Position numbers and translations under genes: made by a program
Shown here: positions 8,101 to 15,082 of the stretch, piece by piece
How positions within the stretch are numbered: position 1 is the first letter of the stretch
Layout of the letters: every line of letters begins with the position of its first letter
Assembly (NCBI GenBank): GCA_963638355.1
Contig: CAVHRT010000003.1
Coordinates: 1-51,626 of the forward strand
DNA: 51,626 bases
Direction of reading: 5' to 3'
From: W0P28-013 sp963638355
GTDB taxonomy: Bacteria > Bacteroidota > Bacteroidia > Bacteroidales > Paludibacteraceae
The notes under the pieces: generated by a model
Databases searched by the model: none
What the model was told of the DNA's origin: nothing
Seen by the model: the letters and a program-made list of their open reading frames with translations, nothing else

Positions 8101-11100
8101 TCAGTGGGTAAAAAGCTATAAAGATAAAAATGGTGTTCTTCAACTCGATACGCTCGATATCGATTATCTGAACAAAGATGCTTCAGGAAAATATGGTTAC
8201 CTTGTGTTCCCAGCCGACACTGCCAATATTCCTACCGTCGATCGCTATTCCAACATCGAGACCTTTATGGATAAGCGTGAAAAAGATTCAACGCTCACCA
8301 CTTGCTACATTTTGGAAGAAACCAATGGCAAAACAAACTATGTGATGTATGTCGCGCATTACGCCAAAATGCCTGCGGGCTATACCTACACGCTGCGCAT
8401 GGCAACTTCGCCACAAGAGATGAGCAATGCAGTGTGTGGCATGAGTACAGAATTGTACGTTTATGGCTCGGCTGAGATAGAATTGAATGGTAAAGTAGAG
8501 TCGGAAGCGTTGACCTCTGGCGTATGCGGCAACCAAATGTATCGTCTGGCTATTGCGCTGTTCAACAACGAGCGTGATACGGATAACAACATCGCACTTA
8601 TGAAGGGTCACTGTAACTCCGACTGGCTCACGGGCAATCCCGAGGCTATTTCGGCAGACTCGTGCCTGAAAGTGTATGGTTACTCCTACTCTGAAATAGA
8701 GGAGGCCATTCGCGACCTGCGTGTCGAGACCTATTCGTATCTGAACGAGTATGGCACAGGTTACATCACCATCGATAAGCCGAATACTTGGGCTTCGTCG
8801 CTCGACCAGATAAACAAAGATTATCTTTCTAAAGGGGATACATACACCATAATTGAACATTTGGTGAACAACGACTTGCTGCAATTGTGCAAACGCTACA
8901 TCGATGTGTATGTCTCGGCCGATAGCAATGCTGTGATGCCGGAATACACCATCTTCCCAATTGCTGGCACGGGTGTGAACGACTCTTCTAGCTTAGAGAT
9001 GGGCGTCTGCACCACAGCCAAGCAGATTTCGATGAAGATTTCGGGTAATCAGGATACGTACAAATTTGTGATTGGCGACAAAAACGAAGATGTGCCTGCT
9101 GCCATCGTGAATATGCCGCGTGGCGTGCGTATCACGCAAAAAGAGACCAACACTGTGATAAAATTGCCATTGAATGTGTCGAATGCGCGTGCCGATACCA
9201 TCGAGCTGGCCTACACCAACGACCCTGCGTTTGTATCGTCCGAAAAGACACACTTCAGATACACCCACAATGGCAATCAGGCTAATATGCCCGATACTCT
9301 GATACTTACGCCTGAAACGGGTAATGCCTTCAGCATGCGCCAAGGCTACACCTACACATTCGAGATTCATTTGGTTCACCCGAATGGTCAGAGCAGCACC
9401 TCGGGTAGCTCTTGCCCGCTTGGCTCGTCGTACTTCACCTTCTATGTGGTGCCCGATACGCTGGTTTGGAGTCCGCGCGGCACAAACAACGCTTGGAACA
9501 ACGACGACAACTGGGAGATGCTGAACGCCACCAAAGATGCCGAAGGCTATGTGCCGCTCGACGCTAGCAACATCATCATTCCCGACCTTGGCATCAGCGG
9601 TGTTTATCCAACACTGCCCGTAACTACCGAAATCGGCAAAAAACAGAAGGTGGCTGTAGAGGAGAATGCACAGGACTACATCACTTACGACCTGAACTAC
9701 AAGACACACAACTGTAACTACATTCACTTCGGCCCGCGTGCGCAGTTGGCCAACCAGTTTGTGCTGGCTTACAATGGCGTTTGGGTAGAGATGCCCGTGC
9801 CTACGCAGCGTTGGCAGATGCTGTCGTTCCCAATCAAAGGCGTTGTGTCGGGCGATATGTATGTGCCTGTGAACAACTACGCCAATGCGGGCTACTTCAC
9901 CTCGGGCGACCTCTGCACCGACCGTGCGCAATATTCGTTCTGGCAGAGACTGTACAATAAATCTGCTGATAAGGTTTTGAACGACGGTTCGACGGTTAAA
10001 GTTACTTCGGCTACATGGGGCAGCACAACCAATGCTGTAAGTTTCCCATACGAGGTTGGCGCAGGTGCTGCATTCTGGTGCTACGACAAACTTAACACTT
10101 CGGTCGACGAACTGGTTGTGCGCCTGCCAAAAGAAGATAGCCAATACTCTTACTATCTGTACGGACAAGGCTACTTTACTGAAGACATTTCGCGCTCGGC
10201 TGACGCTGGCAAATTGGCTTTCGAGCCCACTGTGAGCGCAACGGACACTGTGTTGAGCGTTACGCTCACCAACAACGAGGCGGGAAAATACTTCCTCGTT
10301 GGAAACCCAGCCATGTCGGGTCTTAGCCTGAATCACTTCTTCAAAGAGAATGGTGATGTGTTTACGGGCATTTACTACATGCTTTCCGATGCCTACAATG
10401 GCGATAGCATAACGTTCGACGCCTGCTCGCAGCACACGACAAGCGGCATTGATATGGTTCTTGCACCATTCAAGGCAGTTTTGGCCGAAACCAAAAATAG
10501 TGAGACATCGATAACGGTGAAATATACGCCTGAAATGTTCCGCACCGTGGCTGAATGGGAGGAAAACTTTGGCGTGGTAGCCAATGCGCCTGCTAACGCT
10601 CCTGCACAACGCGGTGTGCGTACGCGTGCCGCAAGAAACAATGAGGACGACGACATTTCGCTCGTTACCATCACGGGTAAATTTGGCAACTACTACAGCA
10701 CCATCTATGTTGGCGAATGGAACGAAGCAAGCGATGAGGTTGTGGCTGGCGAAGATGCCGAAACCATTTCGTTCTCGCTCAACGAAAATACGAAAATGGA
10801 TCAGGCTACCGAGTACCTTTCGTTCTACGCTGTGGCCGACGATAAAGCACTTACAATTGACCTGCTAAACAAGTTAAATAGTGTTCCATTGGCACTGCAT
10901 TGTGTTAAAAAGGATTACAATCCTGAAAATTTCACGCTTTGGTTTAACGGAGTGAGCAGTTTTGCACAGGGGTTGCAGTTGTATGACGCGCAACTGAAGA
11001 CAACCACCCGTTTGATCGACGGCATGAAGCTCACACTCGAGAGCGCACCAAGCGACGAACCGCGCTACTATTTGCAGCGACTTGGTTACTCAGCCGATGG

Positions 11101-11362
11101 CGAAGGCGGCAAAACCACCGAACTTGACGAGACAGGAGCCGAAGACATCACAGTATTTGTGCAGCAAGGCAATGTGGCAAACATTGTGGCCGACGAAAAT
11201 CTTGCAAATGTGATGATCTACAATGTAGCAGGACAGAAAATTGGTGAAATAAACGATATTTTTCAGCGTTCGACCGAAGTTACGCTCCCACAAGGCGTCT
11301 ACTTGTTGAACATCGCTACGCAAACAGGCACAAAAGCCGTGCGTAAAGTGGTTATTAGGTAA
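5162..11362 (+). CDS. Large secreted T9SS cargo protein of unknown function (2066 aa)
   Basis: The signal peptide MKKFAYRLLLVCGLCCLG...AWA is probably cut after A23. The last about 70 residues (NVMIYNVAGQKIGE, then LPQGVYLLNIA and KAVRKVVIR) form a T9SS type A C-terminal sorting domain, so the protein should cross the outer membrane and be cell-attached or released. The body is beta-rich, with Thr, Ser, Tyr and Asn in abundance and Cys pairs (SQCTGD, STTCGS, CGMS, SGVCGN), as in extracellular Ig-like chains. Around residue 1430 a W-x-x-x-x-x-x-x-W-N-N-D-D-N-W segment resembles the domain that opens many Bacteroidota surface-protein C-terminal regions. No protease, glycosidase or other catalytic signature is seen. 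A strong AAGGAG ribosome-binding site supports the start. The gene is followed after 20 bp by a small secreted protein gene. Confidence 0.88.
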   Translation: MKKFAYRLLLVCGLCCLGTNAWAFEIGDTIAISYDVTSRRGTTTYYLSEQTAATNLGAVTDLDEYGLWVVGGSKGNYTFYNLGCHMYKKEGFHYLTHSGSNVQLSTYESAWQTSTSSSGAVRLSFEYTDRRTRTYYLTCQSSYYGYSWTASTSSSNVDLNVYKYVDYYLPSFTFYNKTNGVNTTSEYYKYDIGCNSESYDYTLKVSVKHVVRYTSESSTDIIDNSTDVEASKITINSMSSVMTGALKDSLASYTDNGTDGFNVTPRCHLQSAKSVTGTVTTALDFTFKDDEGNSVNRKVSEELPFTQIAGTVTPIDTLVMTLTPTPYTFEKTGGTKTFTLSAKRYTGTSTMLSDGTELSSAITESDFDIDLQSYWSKDPARLLQAEATGFTVAGHDAHTVTVEAPSAADKSIEPRDTLQVYYQHTEGDSRFYYARAVIKQKTAYSSDTYQFTHQQGVAGRPYVDGKYQSVHSQTKLIYLKKGSSATLQLPEVSFYGYMRVYDYDTDNAASNITWNQDGSYSFGTRGSFVFGNTNKLSSPVFTMPTGASDDAVYRIGVDVSNYKDYSEGSTEITEPTLSYRVIYEIRPAIVMANKLSQCTGDVFLEEYNLIAPTNKSVLLSTEYNYNGGNFQNYYYTATNNISSYQWYKDGVKFTPNQVSQAWAMVSNTTTDTVVYTLVCNGYNIARYTVAYQDLSKVGPVSSIISDSEMDKKYDLLTKLTFDSDESQYPKPGTSDFVALNTPLPWKECTYGFTYAETGKPSSGRPISLPDNVTGPFAYWGEYMLVNKVPKGAWWRRADNVGGAENGYFIYCDGTSMSGKVVDLELKAQLCAGSQMFCSAYVNNISGSAIAQPSFEFIFVGIDDEGNEHPLTTFNTGLMDLRSSYTEDNGWQQIFFAVSSDGNYPYYRLQIYNHSNSETASDNDFAIDDIRIYTSRPPVLAYQASTTCGSTSANDSIISAVVRMDYNSLSGVDWHGKNIYYQWVKSYKDKNGVLQLDTLDIDYLNKDASGKYGYLVFPADTANIPTVDRYSNIETFMDKREKDSTLTTCYILEETNGKTNYVMYVAHYAKMPAGYTYTLRMATSPQEMSNAVCGMSTELYVYGSAEIELNGKVESEALTSGVCGNQMYRLAIALFNNERDTDNNIALMKGHCNSDWLTGNPEAISADSCLKVYGYSYSEIEEAIRDLRVETYSYLNEYGTGYITIDKPNTWASSLDQINKDYLSKGDTYTIIEHLVNNDLLQLCKRYIDVYVSADSNAVMPEYTIFPIAGTGVNDSSSLEMGVCTTAKQISMKISGNQDTYKFVIGDKNEDVPAAIVNMPRGVRITQKETNTVIKLPLNVSNARADTIELAYTNDPAFVSSEKTHFRYTHNGNQANMPDTLILTPETGNAFSMRQGYTYTFEIHLVHPNGQSSTSGSSCPLGSSYFTFYVVPDTLVWSPRGTNNAWNNDDNWEMLNATKDAEGYVPLDASNIIIPDLGISGVYPTLPVTTEIGKKQKVAVEENAQDYITYDLNYKTHNCNYIHFGPRAQLANQFVLAYNGVWVEMPVPTQRWQMLSFPIKGVVSGDMYVPVNNYANAGYFTSGDLCTDRAQYSFWQRLYNKSADKVLNDGSTVKVTSATWGSTTNAVSFPYEVGAGAAFWCYDKLNTSVDELVVRLPKEDSQYSYYLYGQGYFTEDISRSADAGKLAFEPTVSATDTVLSVTLTNNEAGKYFLVGNPAMSGLSLNHFFKENGDVFTGIYYMLSDAYNGDSITFDACSQHTTSGIDMVLAPFKAVLAETKNSETSITVKYTPEMFRTVAEWEENFGVVANAPANAPAQRGVRTRAARNNEDDDISLVTITGKFGNYYSTIYVGEWNEASDEVVAGEDAETISFSLNENTKMDQATEYLSFYAVADDKALTIDLLNKLNSVPLALHCVKKDYNPENFTLWFNGVSSFAQGLQLYDAQLKTTTRLIDGMKLTLESAPSDEPRYYLQRLGYSADGEGGKTTELDETGAEDITVFVQQGNVANIVADENLANVMIYNVAGQKIGEINDIFQRSTEVTLPQGVYLLNIATQTGTKAVRKVVIR

Positions 11363-11382
11363 AAAAGAATTTTTGAAGAAAA

Positions 11383-11913
11383 ATGTTTTTGAGAAGATTA
11401 ATGGTATTTGTGTTGCTGGCGTGTAGTGGCGCGCTGTGTTGTTGGGCCGAAGATATTTTCGCCCCAACCATGGTGAGCATCGACATGAGCAGCAGCACAA
11501 GGGCAGTGAGCCGCTACAGCGCAAGTCGCAGAGCGTATCGCTCCTCGACCTCTGCCTCGAGCGCACGCTCGTACAGTGTTCTGCCGACTATCAACAGCAG
11601 CAACCTTTTTCAGAGAAAGAAGACAACTGCTGTAGCCACAGCGTTTGGCGGCAGCAGCTATTCGAGCATGGGCGTGACACGCACCTCGTCGGCTGCCACA
11701 AGCAGCGTAACTGAGCCTTTCAGCACAAGCAGCGTAGGTAGTGTGAGTGTGCCTGTGGGCGGCATTTCGGGGCCAGCCATGGCGCCGTCAGGAGATCCAA
11801 TTGGACAATTAACCCCACTTACGGACGAAATTTGGACATTTTCAGCACTCCTAGTTCTCTATTTCGCCGTAACCATGGTAAGACGCAGAAAGCGCACCGC
11901 GCAAGAAAAATAA
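11383..11913 (+). CDS. Small Ser-rich exported protein with C-terminal membrane helix and Arg cluster
   Basis: A 176-aa protein. A signal peptide covers 1-22 (CCWA then EDIF). The middle (about 23-145) is low-complexity Ser, Thr, Ala, Val and Arg. The C-terminus is tripartite: PIGQLTPLTDEIW, a hydrophobic helix (FSALLVLYFAVTMV, about 152-165) and MVRRRKRTAQEK. That layout (short motif, helix, basic cluster) is the general form of C-terminal sorting tails, and I recall similar endings in small Bacteroidales proteins, but no processing enzyme is visible here. It starts 20 bp after the 2066-aa gene and is followed by a terminator, so the two form an operon and may act together (inference). No family name can be given. 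Confidence 0.75.
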   Translation: MFLRRLMVFVLLACSGALCCWAEDIFAPTMVSIDMSSSTRAVSRYSASRRAYRSSTSASSARSYSVLPTINSSNLFQRKKTTAVATAFGGSSYSSMGVTRTSSAATSSVTEPFSTSSVGSVSVPVGGISGPAMAPSGDPIGQLTPLTDEIWTFSALLVLYFAVTMVRRRKRTAQEK

Positions 11914-11949
11914 GGGCTGCTTCTTAAAACAAAAAAATATGCTGAACAG

Positions 11950-11975
11950 AAAATCCGCTTCTTGCGGATTTTTTT
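11950..11975 (+). terminator. Rho-independent terminator after the surface-protein operon
   Basis: A 9-bp perfect stem (AAAATCCGC / GCGGATTTT) with a TTCTT loop and a T-run at 11968-11975. It closes the 5162-11913 operon. Confidence 0.85.
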
Positions 11976-11976
11976 G

Positions 11977-11984
11977 TATCTTTG
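11977..11984 (+). promoter_or_regulatory. Candidate -7 box for holB
   Basis: TATCTTTG directly follows the terminator T-run and fits TAnnTTTG. No good TTTG lies about 20 bp upstream. Transcription would begin near 11991, which makes the ATG at 12015 the first usable start of holB. Confidence 0.5.
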
Positions 11985-12014
11985 CAGGTTGATCTGAACC
12001 ACGAAAAACGTAAC

Positions 12015-13130
12015 ATGCTTTTTGCCGATGTCATAGGACACGAAGATGTGAAACAGCGTCTGCGCCAATCGGTTGCCGAGGGCAGAATAGCCCATGCGCA
12101 ACTGCTTTGTGGTGTCGAGGGAACTGGCACGCTGCCGCTGGCTTTGGCCTATGCGCAGTATGTTTGCTGTCCGCACCGCACCGCCACCGACGCTTGCGGT
12201 GAGTGTCCTTCGTGCGTTCAAATAGCCAAACTCGCGCACCCCGACCTGCATTTTGTATTCCCGATAAACAAAACTAAAGAGCGTATTTTGAGCGATCATT
12301 ATGTGCAAGAATTTAGGGATTTGATGACCGAAAATCCCTACGCCACCTACAATCAGTGGATGACGACTATTGGCGAAAACAAAAAACTGCAGATTTGTGC
12401 TGCCGAAGGCGATGATATAGTGCATAAATTGCTGCTGAAACCTTACGAATCGGAATACAAAGTGATGATTATTTGGCACCCAGAAATGATGCATATGGTG
12501 TGTGCCAATCATCTGCTGAAAATTCTCGAAGAGCCAGCCGATAAAACGCTTTTCTTGCTCGTAACGAATCGCCCTGAGGAGATTCTTGGCACCATTCAGT
12601 CGCGTGTGCAGAGCATTCCTGTGCCGCCGCTTACCATCGACGAATTGTCGGCTGCAGTGCGCGAACGCTACAATCTGCCCGAGGCGGAAGCGTTGCAACT
12701 ATCGCGTTTGGCGCAAGGCAGTTGGTCGCGGCTGTGCGAACTGATCGAACAATCGGCGGAGCAGCAGCGCAATTTCGAGTTTTTCAAGCGCATGTTGCGT
12801 ATTTCGTGGGCGCTGAATGTGAAAGAGATAATGGCGTGGAGTGCCGAACTCAAGGCACTTGGGCGCGAGGCGTTGTGCCGTTTTTTTCAATACACGCAGC
12901 GCATGGTTCGCGAAAATTTTGTGTTGCGCATGGGCAACCCGAACATCAGTTACATGAATGCCGAAGAACAGGCTTTTGCCGCCAAATTTTCGCCATACGT
13001 GAACGAGCGCAACATAGAAGCCATGATGAACGAATTGGCGCTAGCCGAGGCGCAAATAGAGCAGAACTGCAATGCCGACATCATCTTGCTCGACCTGTGC
13101 GGCAAATTGTATCGGTTACTGCATAAATGA
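12015..13130 (+). CDS. holB: DNA polymerase III subunit delta' (clamp-loader)
   Basis: A 371-aa AAA+ clamp-loader subunit. The product starts MLFADVIGHEDVKQRL, with IAHAQLLCGVEGTG at the degenerate P-loop position, where the Walker A Lys is missing as is usual for delta'. The Zn-binding knuckle is CCPH...ACGECPSC, followed by the usual HPDLHFVFP. Later blocks YKVMIIWHPEMM, NHLLKILEEPADKTLF and IQSRVQ are the normal delta' motifs (Walker B-like region, LLKxLEEP and sensor SRxQ). An upstream in-frame ATG at 11982 overlaps the -7 box, so 12015 is preferred. The protein loads the beta clamp in the replisome with delta and gamma/tau. It precedes ricT and gldH, an order I recall from other Bacteroidota. 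Confidence 0.95.
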   Translation: MLFADVIGHEDVKQRLRQSVAEGRIAHAQLLCGVEGTGTLPLALAYAQYVCCPHRTATDACGECPSCVQIAKLAHPDLHFVFPINKTKERILSDHYVQEFRDLMTENPYATYNQWMTTIGENKKLQICAAEGDDIVHKLLLKPYESEYKVMIIWHPEMMHMVCANHLLKILEEPADKTLFLLVTNRPEEILGTIQSRVQSIPVPPLTIDELSAAVRERYNLPEAEALQLSRLAQGSWSRLCELIEQSAEQQRNFEFFKRMLRISWALNVKEIMAWSAELKALGREALCRFFQYTQRMVRENFVLRMGNPNISYMNAEEQAFAAKFSPYVNERNIEAMMNELALAEAQIEQNCNADIILLDLCGKLYRLLHK

Positions 13131-13136
13131 GGATTT

Positions 13137-13284
13137 AATTGATAATTGATAATGATTGCGGTTCGGCAGGCTCTCCGCCCCAACCTTTAACTTGAAACTT
13201 GAAACCTGAAACTGCAAAGAACCTTACAAACCATCATTAACGCGTTAAACTCTTCAACTCATCAACTTATAAACTCATCAACTC
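13137..13284 (+). repeat. Mosaic short-tandem-repeat leader of ricT
   Basis: Four modules lie in the 160-bp gap. AATTGAT heptads (13137-13157); a 16-bp block GCGGTTCGGCAGGCTC (13158-13173) that recurs with one mismatch in the ddl leader; AACTTGA heptads (13189-13209); and AACTCATC octads (13248-13284: AACTCTTC, AACTCATC, AACTTATA, AACTCATC, AACTC). The last module ends 6 nt before the ricT ATG. No Shine-Dalgarno sequence is seen. Confidence 0.7.
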
Positions 13285-13290
13285 AAATAT

Positions 13291-14487
13291 ATGGAATTCA
13301 CTCTTGATAATGGCTGCTGCAATCCAGGTAAGGACGGTTTTAATGGCAATTCGCGCCAACAACTGCCCGTGGTGGATTGGCTGGCCGACATACCCGAAGC
13401 ACAACTCGCTACTGATTTGGTGGAGGTGCAGTTCAAAAATACACGCAAAGGTTACTATCTGAATAGCAACAAACTGAAACTGAAAAAAGGCGACCTTGTA
13501 ACCGTTGAGGCGTCGCCTGGTCACGACATTGGGCGCGTGTCGCTCACGGGCGCATTGGTGCTGCATCAGATAAAAAAGAACAACATCTCGCTCGAACGCT
13601 ACGAAACGAAACGCATCTACCGCATTGCACGGCAAATGGATCTCGACAAATGGGAAGAGTCGAAAGCCAAAGAACAAGACACCATGATTCAGTCGCGGCA
13701 GATTGCTAAAAATCTGAATCTGGAGATGAAAATTGGCGATGTGGAGTATCAAGCCGACGGCACAAAAGCCATCTTCTACTACATTGCCGATGGTCGTGTC
13801 GATTTCCGTGAACTGATAAAAGTGCTGGCTGCCACGTTCCATGTGCGCATAGAGATGAAACAGATTGGCGCGCGCCAAGAGGCTGGACGCATTGGCGGTT
13901 TTGGTCCGTGCGGCAGAGAACTCTGTTGCGCCACTTTCATGAGCAATTTTGTGTCGGTTTCGACCAATACGGCGCGTATTCAGGACATTGCCGCCAATCC
14001 GCTGAAAATGGCAGGGCAGTGCGCCAAAATCAAATGCTGCATGAACTACGAAGTGCCGACTTATCTCGACGCCAAGAAGGATTTCCCGCGCACCGACATT
14101 CCGCTCGAAACGGTCGATGCTACCTACTATCACTTCAAAACTGATGTGTTCAATCGGCTCTTTACCTACTCCACCGACAAGCACATGGCGGCTAATTTGG
14201 TCACCATTTCGGTCGATCGCGCCAAAGAGGTGATTGCAGCCAACCGCCGTGGCGAAAAGGTGGAATCGCTCGAAGACAAGACGGCCGTTGCGCCAGCCGA
14301 GCCAGTAGTCGACTACCAGAATGTGGTGGGGCAGGACAGCCTGACGCGTTTCGACCGCACGCGGCGCAATCGTGGCAACCAAAATCGTGGAAATTTCAAC
14401 AATCGCAATAATAATCGTCCTCGCAATCGTGGCAACAATCAAAATCGTGGCAATGGTGGCGGACAGCAAAACCCTTCGGCCGAATGA
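13291..14487 (+). CDS. ricT: RicT / PSP1-domain iron-sulfur protein (YaaT family)
   Basis: A 398-aa PSP1 C-terminal-domain protein. The core (about 40-310) carries the family signatures IGGFGPCGRELCC at 201-213 and AKIKCCMNYE at 245-254. The Cys residues at 207, 212, 213, 244, 249 and 250 are candidates for cluster ligands. In Bacillus the homologue joins RicA and RicF in an Fe-S complex that steers RNase Y processing; its partner in Bacteroidota is not known. The C-terminal about 45 residues are low-complexity Arg, Gly and Asn (RRNRGNQNRGNFNNRNNN), an RGG-like tail that fits RNA binding (inference). The stop codon overlaps the gldH start by 4 bp (ATGA), so the two are translationally coupled. 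Confidence 0.93.
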   Translation: MEFTLDNGCCNPGKDGFNGNSRQQLPVVDWLADIPEAQLATDLVEVQFKNTRKGYYLNSNKLKLKKGDLVTVEASPGHDIGRVSLTGALVLHQIKKNNISLERYETKRIYRIARQMDLDKWEESKAKEQDTMIQSRQIAKNLNLEMKIGDVEYQADGTKAIFYYIADGRVDFRELIKVLAATFHVRIEMKQIGARQEAGRIGGFGPCGRELCCATFMSNFVSVSTNTARIQDIAANPLKMAGQCAKIKCCMNYEVPTYLDAKKDFPRTDIPLETVDATYYHFKTDVFNRLFTYSTDKHMAANLVTISVDRAKEVIAANRRGEKVESLEDKTAVAPAEPVVDYQNVVGQDSLTRFDRTRRNRGNQNRGNFNNRNNNRPRNRGNNQNRGNGGGQQNPSAE

Positions 14488-14957
14488 GACGCTCTGCAAC
14501 TTTACGCACCGCAGCGGTGATGCTTTTTGCCGTCGTTCTGATGGGCTGCCAGCGCGTGGTCTATAGCGACTGCCGCACCATAAGCGATGGTTGGGACAAA
14601 GATTCGGTGTTCAGTTTTGTGTTCGATATCGACGACGCCAACGTGCTTTACAAAACCAGCATCATTGTGCGCAACACCGACGAATATCCGAATCAAAACA
14701 TTTGGCTTTTTGTCGACGAGGTTTCGCCAGCGGGCGATGTGCAGCGCGACACACTGCAGTATTTCTTGGCCGACGATTTGGGACGTTGGCGCGGTTCGGG
14801 CATTGGCTCCATCTACGAGTGTGAGTGCATCTATCAGCCGCAGCAAAAGTTTCACAAGGCGGGTCAATACACGCTCCGCATCACGCAAGGCATGCGCCAA
14901 TCGCCGCTGAAAGGCATCTGCGAAGTGGGAGTGAAAATTACGCCAATTGATAATTGA
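14484..14957 (+). CDS. gldH: Gliding motility lipoprotein GldH
   Basis: A 157-aa lipoprotein. The signal peptide MRRSATLRTAAVMLFAVVLM ends in lipobox LMGC with lipidated Cys22. The mature part has the GldH features: a short N-terminal Y-x-D stretch, the WDKDSVFSFVF start of a beta-sandwich, NQNIWLFVDEVSP, and a closing GICEVGVKI. GldH is needed for gliding in Flavobacterium and travels with T9SS genes even in non-gliders; here it fits the T9SS cargo in the window. It overlaps ricT by 4 bp. The last four codons (PIDN, stop) are encoded by a heptad repeat (AATTGAT, AATTGAC), so the intergenic array has intruded into the 3' end of the gene. Confidence 0.9.
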   Translation: MRRSATLRTAAVMLFAVVLMGCQRVVYSDCRTISDGWDKDSVFSFVFDIDDANVLYKTSIIVRNTDEYPNQNIWLFVDEVSPAGDVQRDTLQYFLADDLGRWRGSGIGSIYECECIYQPQQKFHKAGQYTLRITQGMRQSPLKGICEVGVKITPIDN

Positions 14958-15074
14958 CAATGACTTTTGACGATGACTAAGACTTTCGGTAACCAAGACC
15001 AACTGCAGAAAGTCGTGTAGCCCGCAATTTGAAATTTGAAATTTGAAATCTGAAATAGGACTTATCAACTAATA
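14945..15074 (+). repeat. Mosaic short-tandem-repeat leader of mutA
   Basis: AATTGAT/AATTGAC heptads (14945-14958), an unrelated 65-bp stretch, four TTTGAAA heptads (15028-15055; last unit TCTGAAA) and a pair of octads GACTTATC, AACTAATA (15059-15074), ending 8 nt before the mutA ATG. The module order matches the ddl and ricT leaders, except that the 16-bp GCGGTTCG block is absent. Confidence 0.65.
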
Positions 15075-15082
15075 ATCAAAAT

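Noticed and set aside
8993..10609. 538-codon minus-strand frame opposite the 2066-aa gene
   Set aside because: Same codon register as the sense gene and no start signal or domain; an artefact of codon choice.
11982..12014. Upstream in-frame ATG for holB
   Set aside because: It overlaps the TATCTTTG -7 box, so it would not be transcribed; the product from 12015 starts with the normal family N-terminus.
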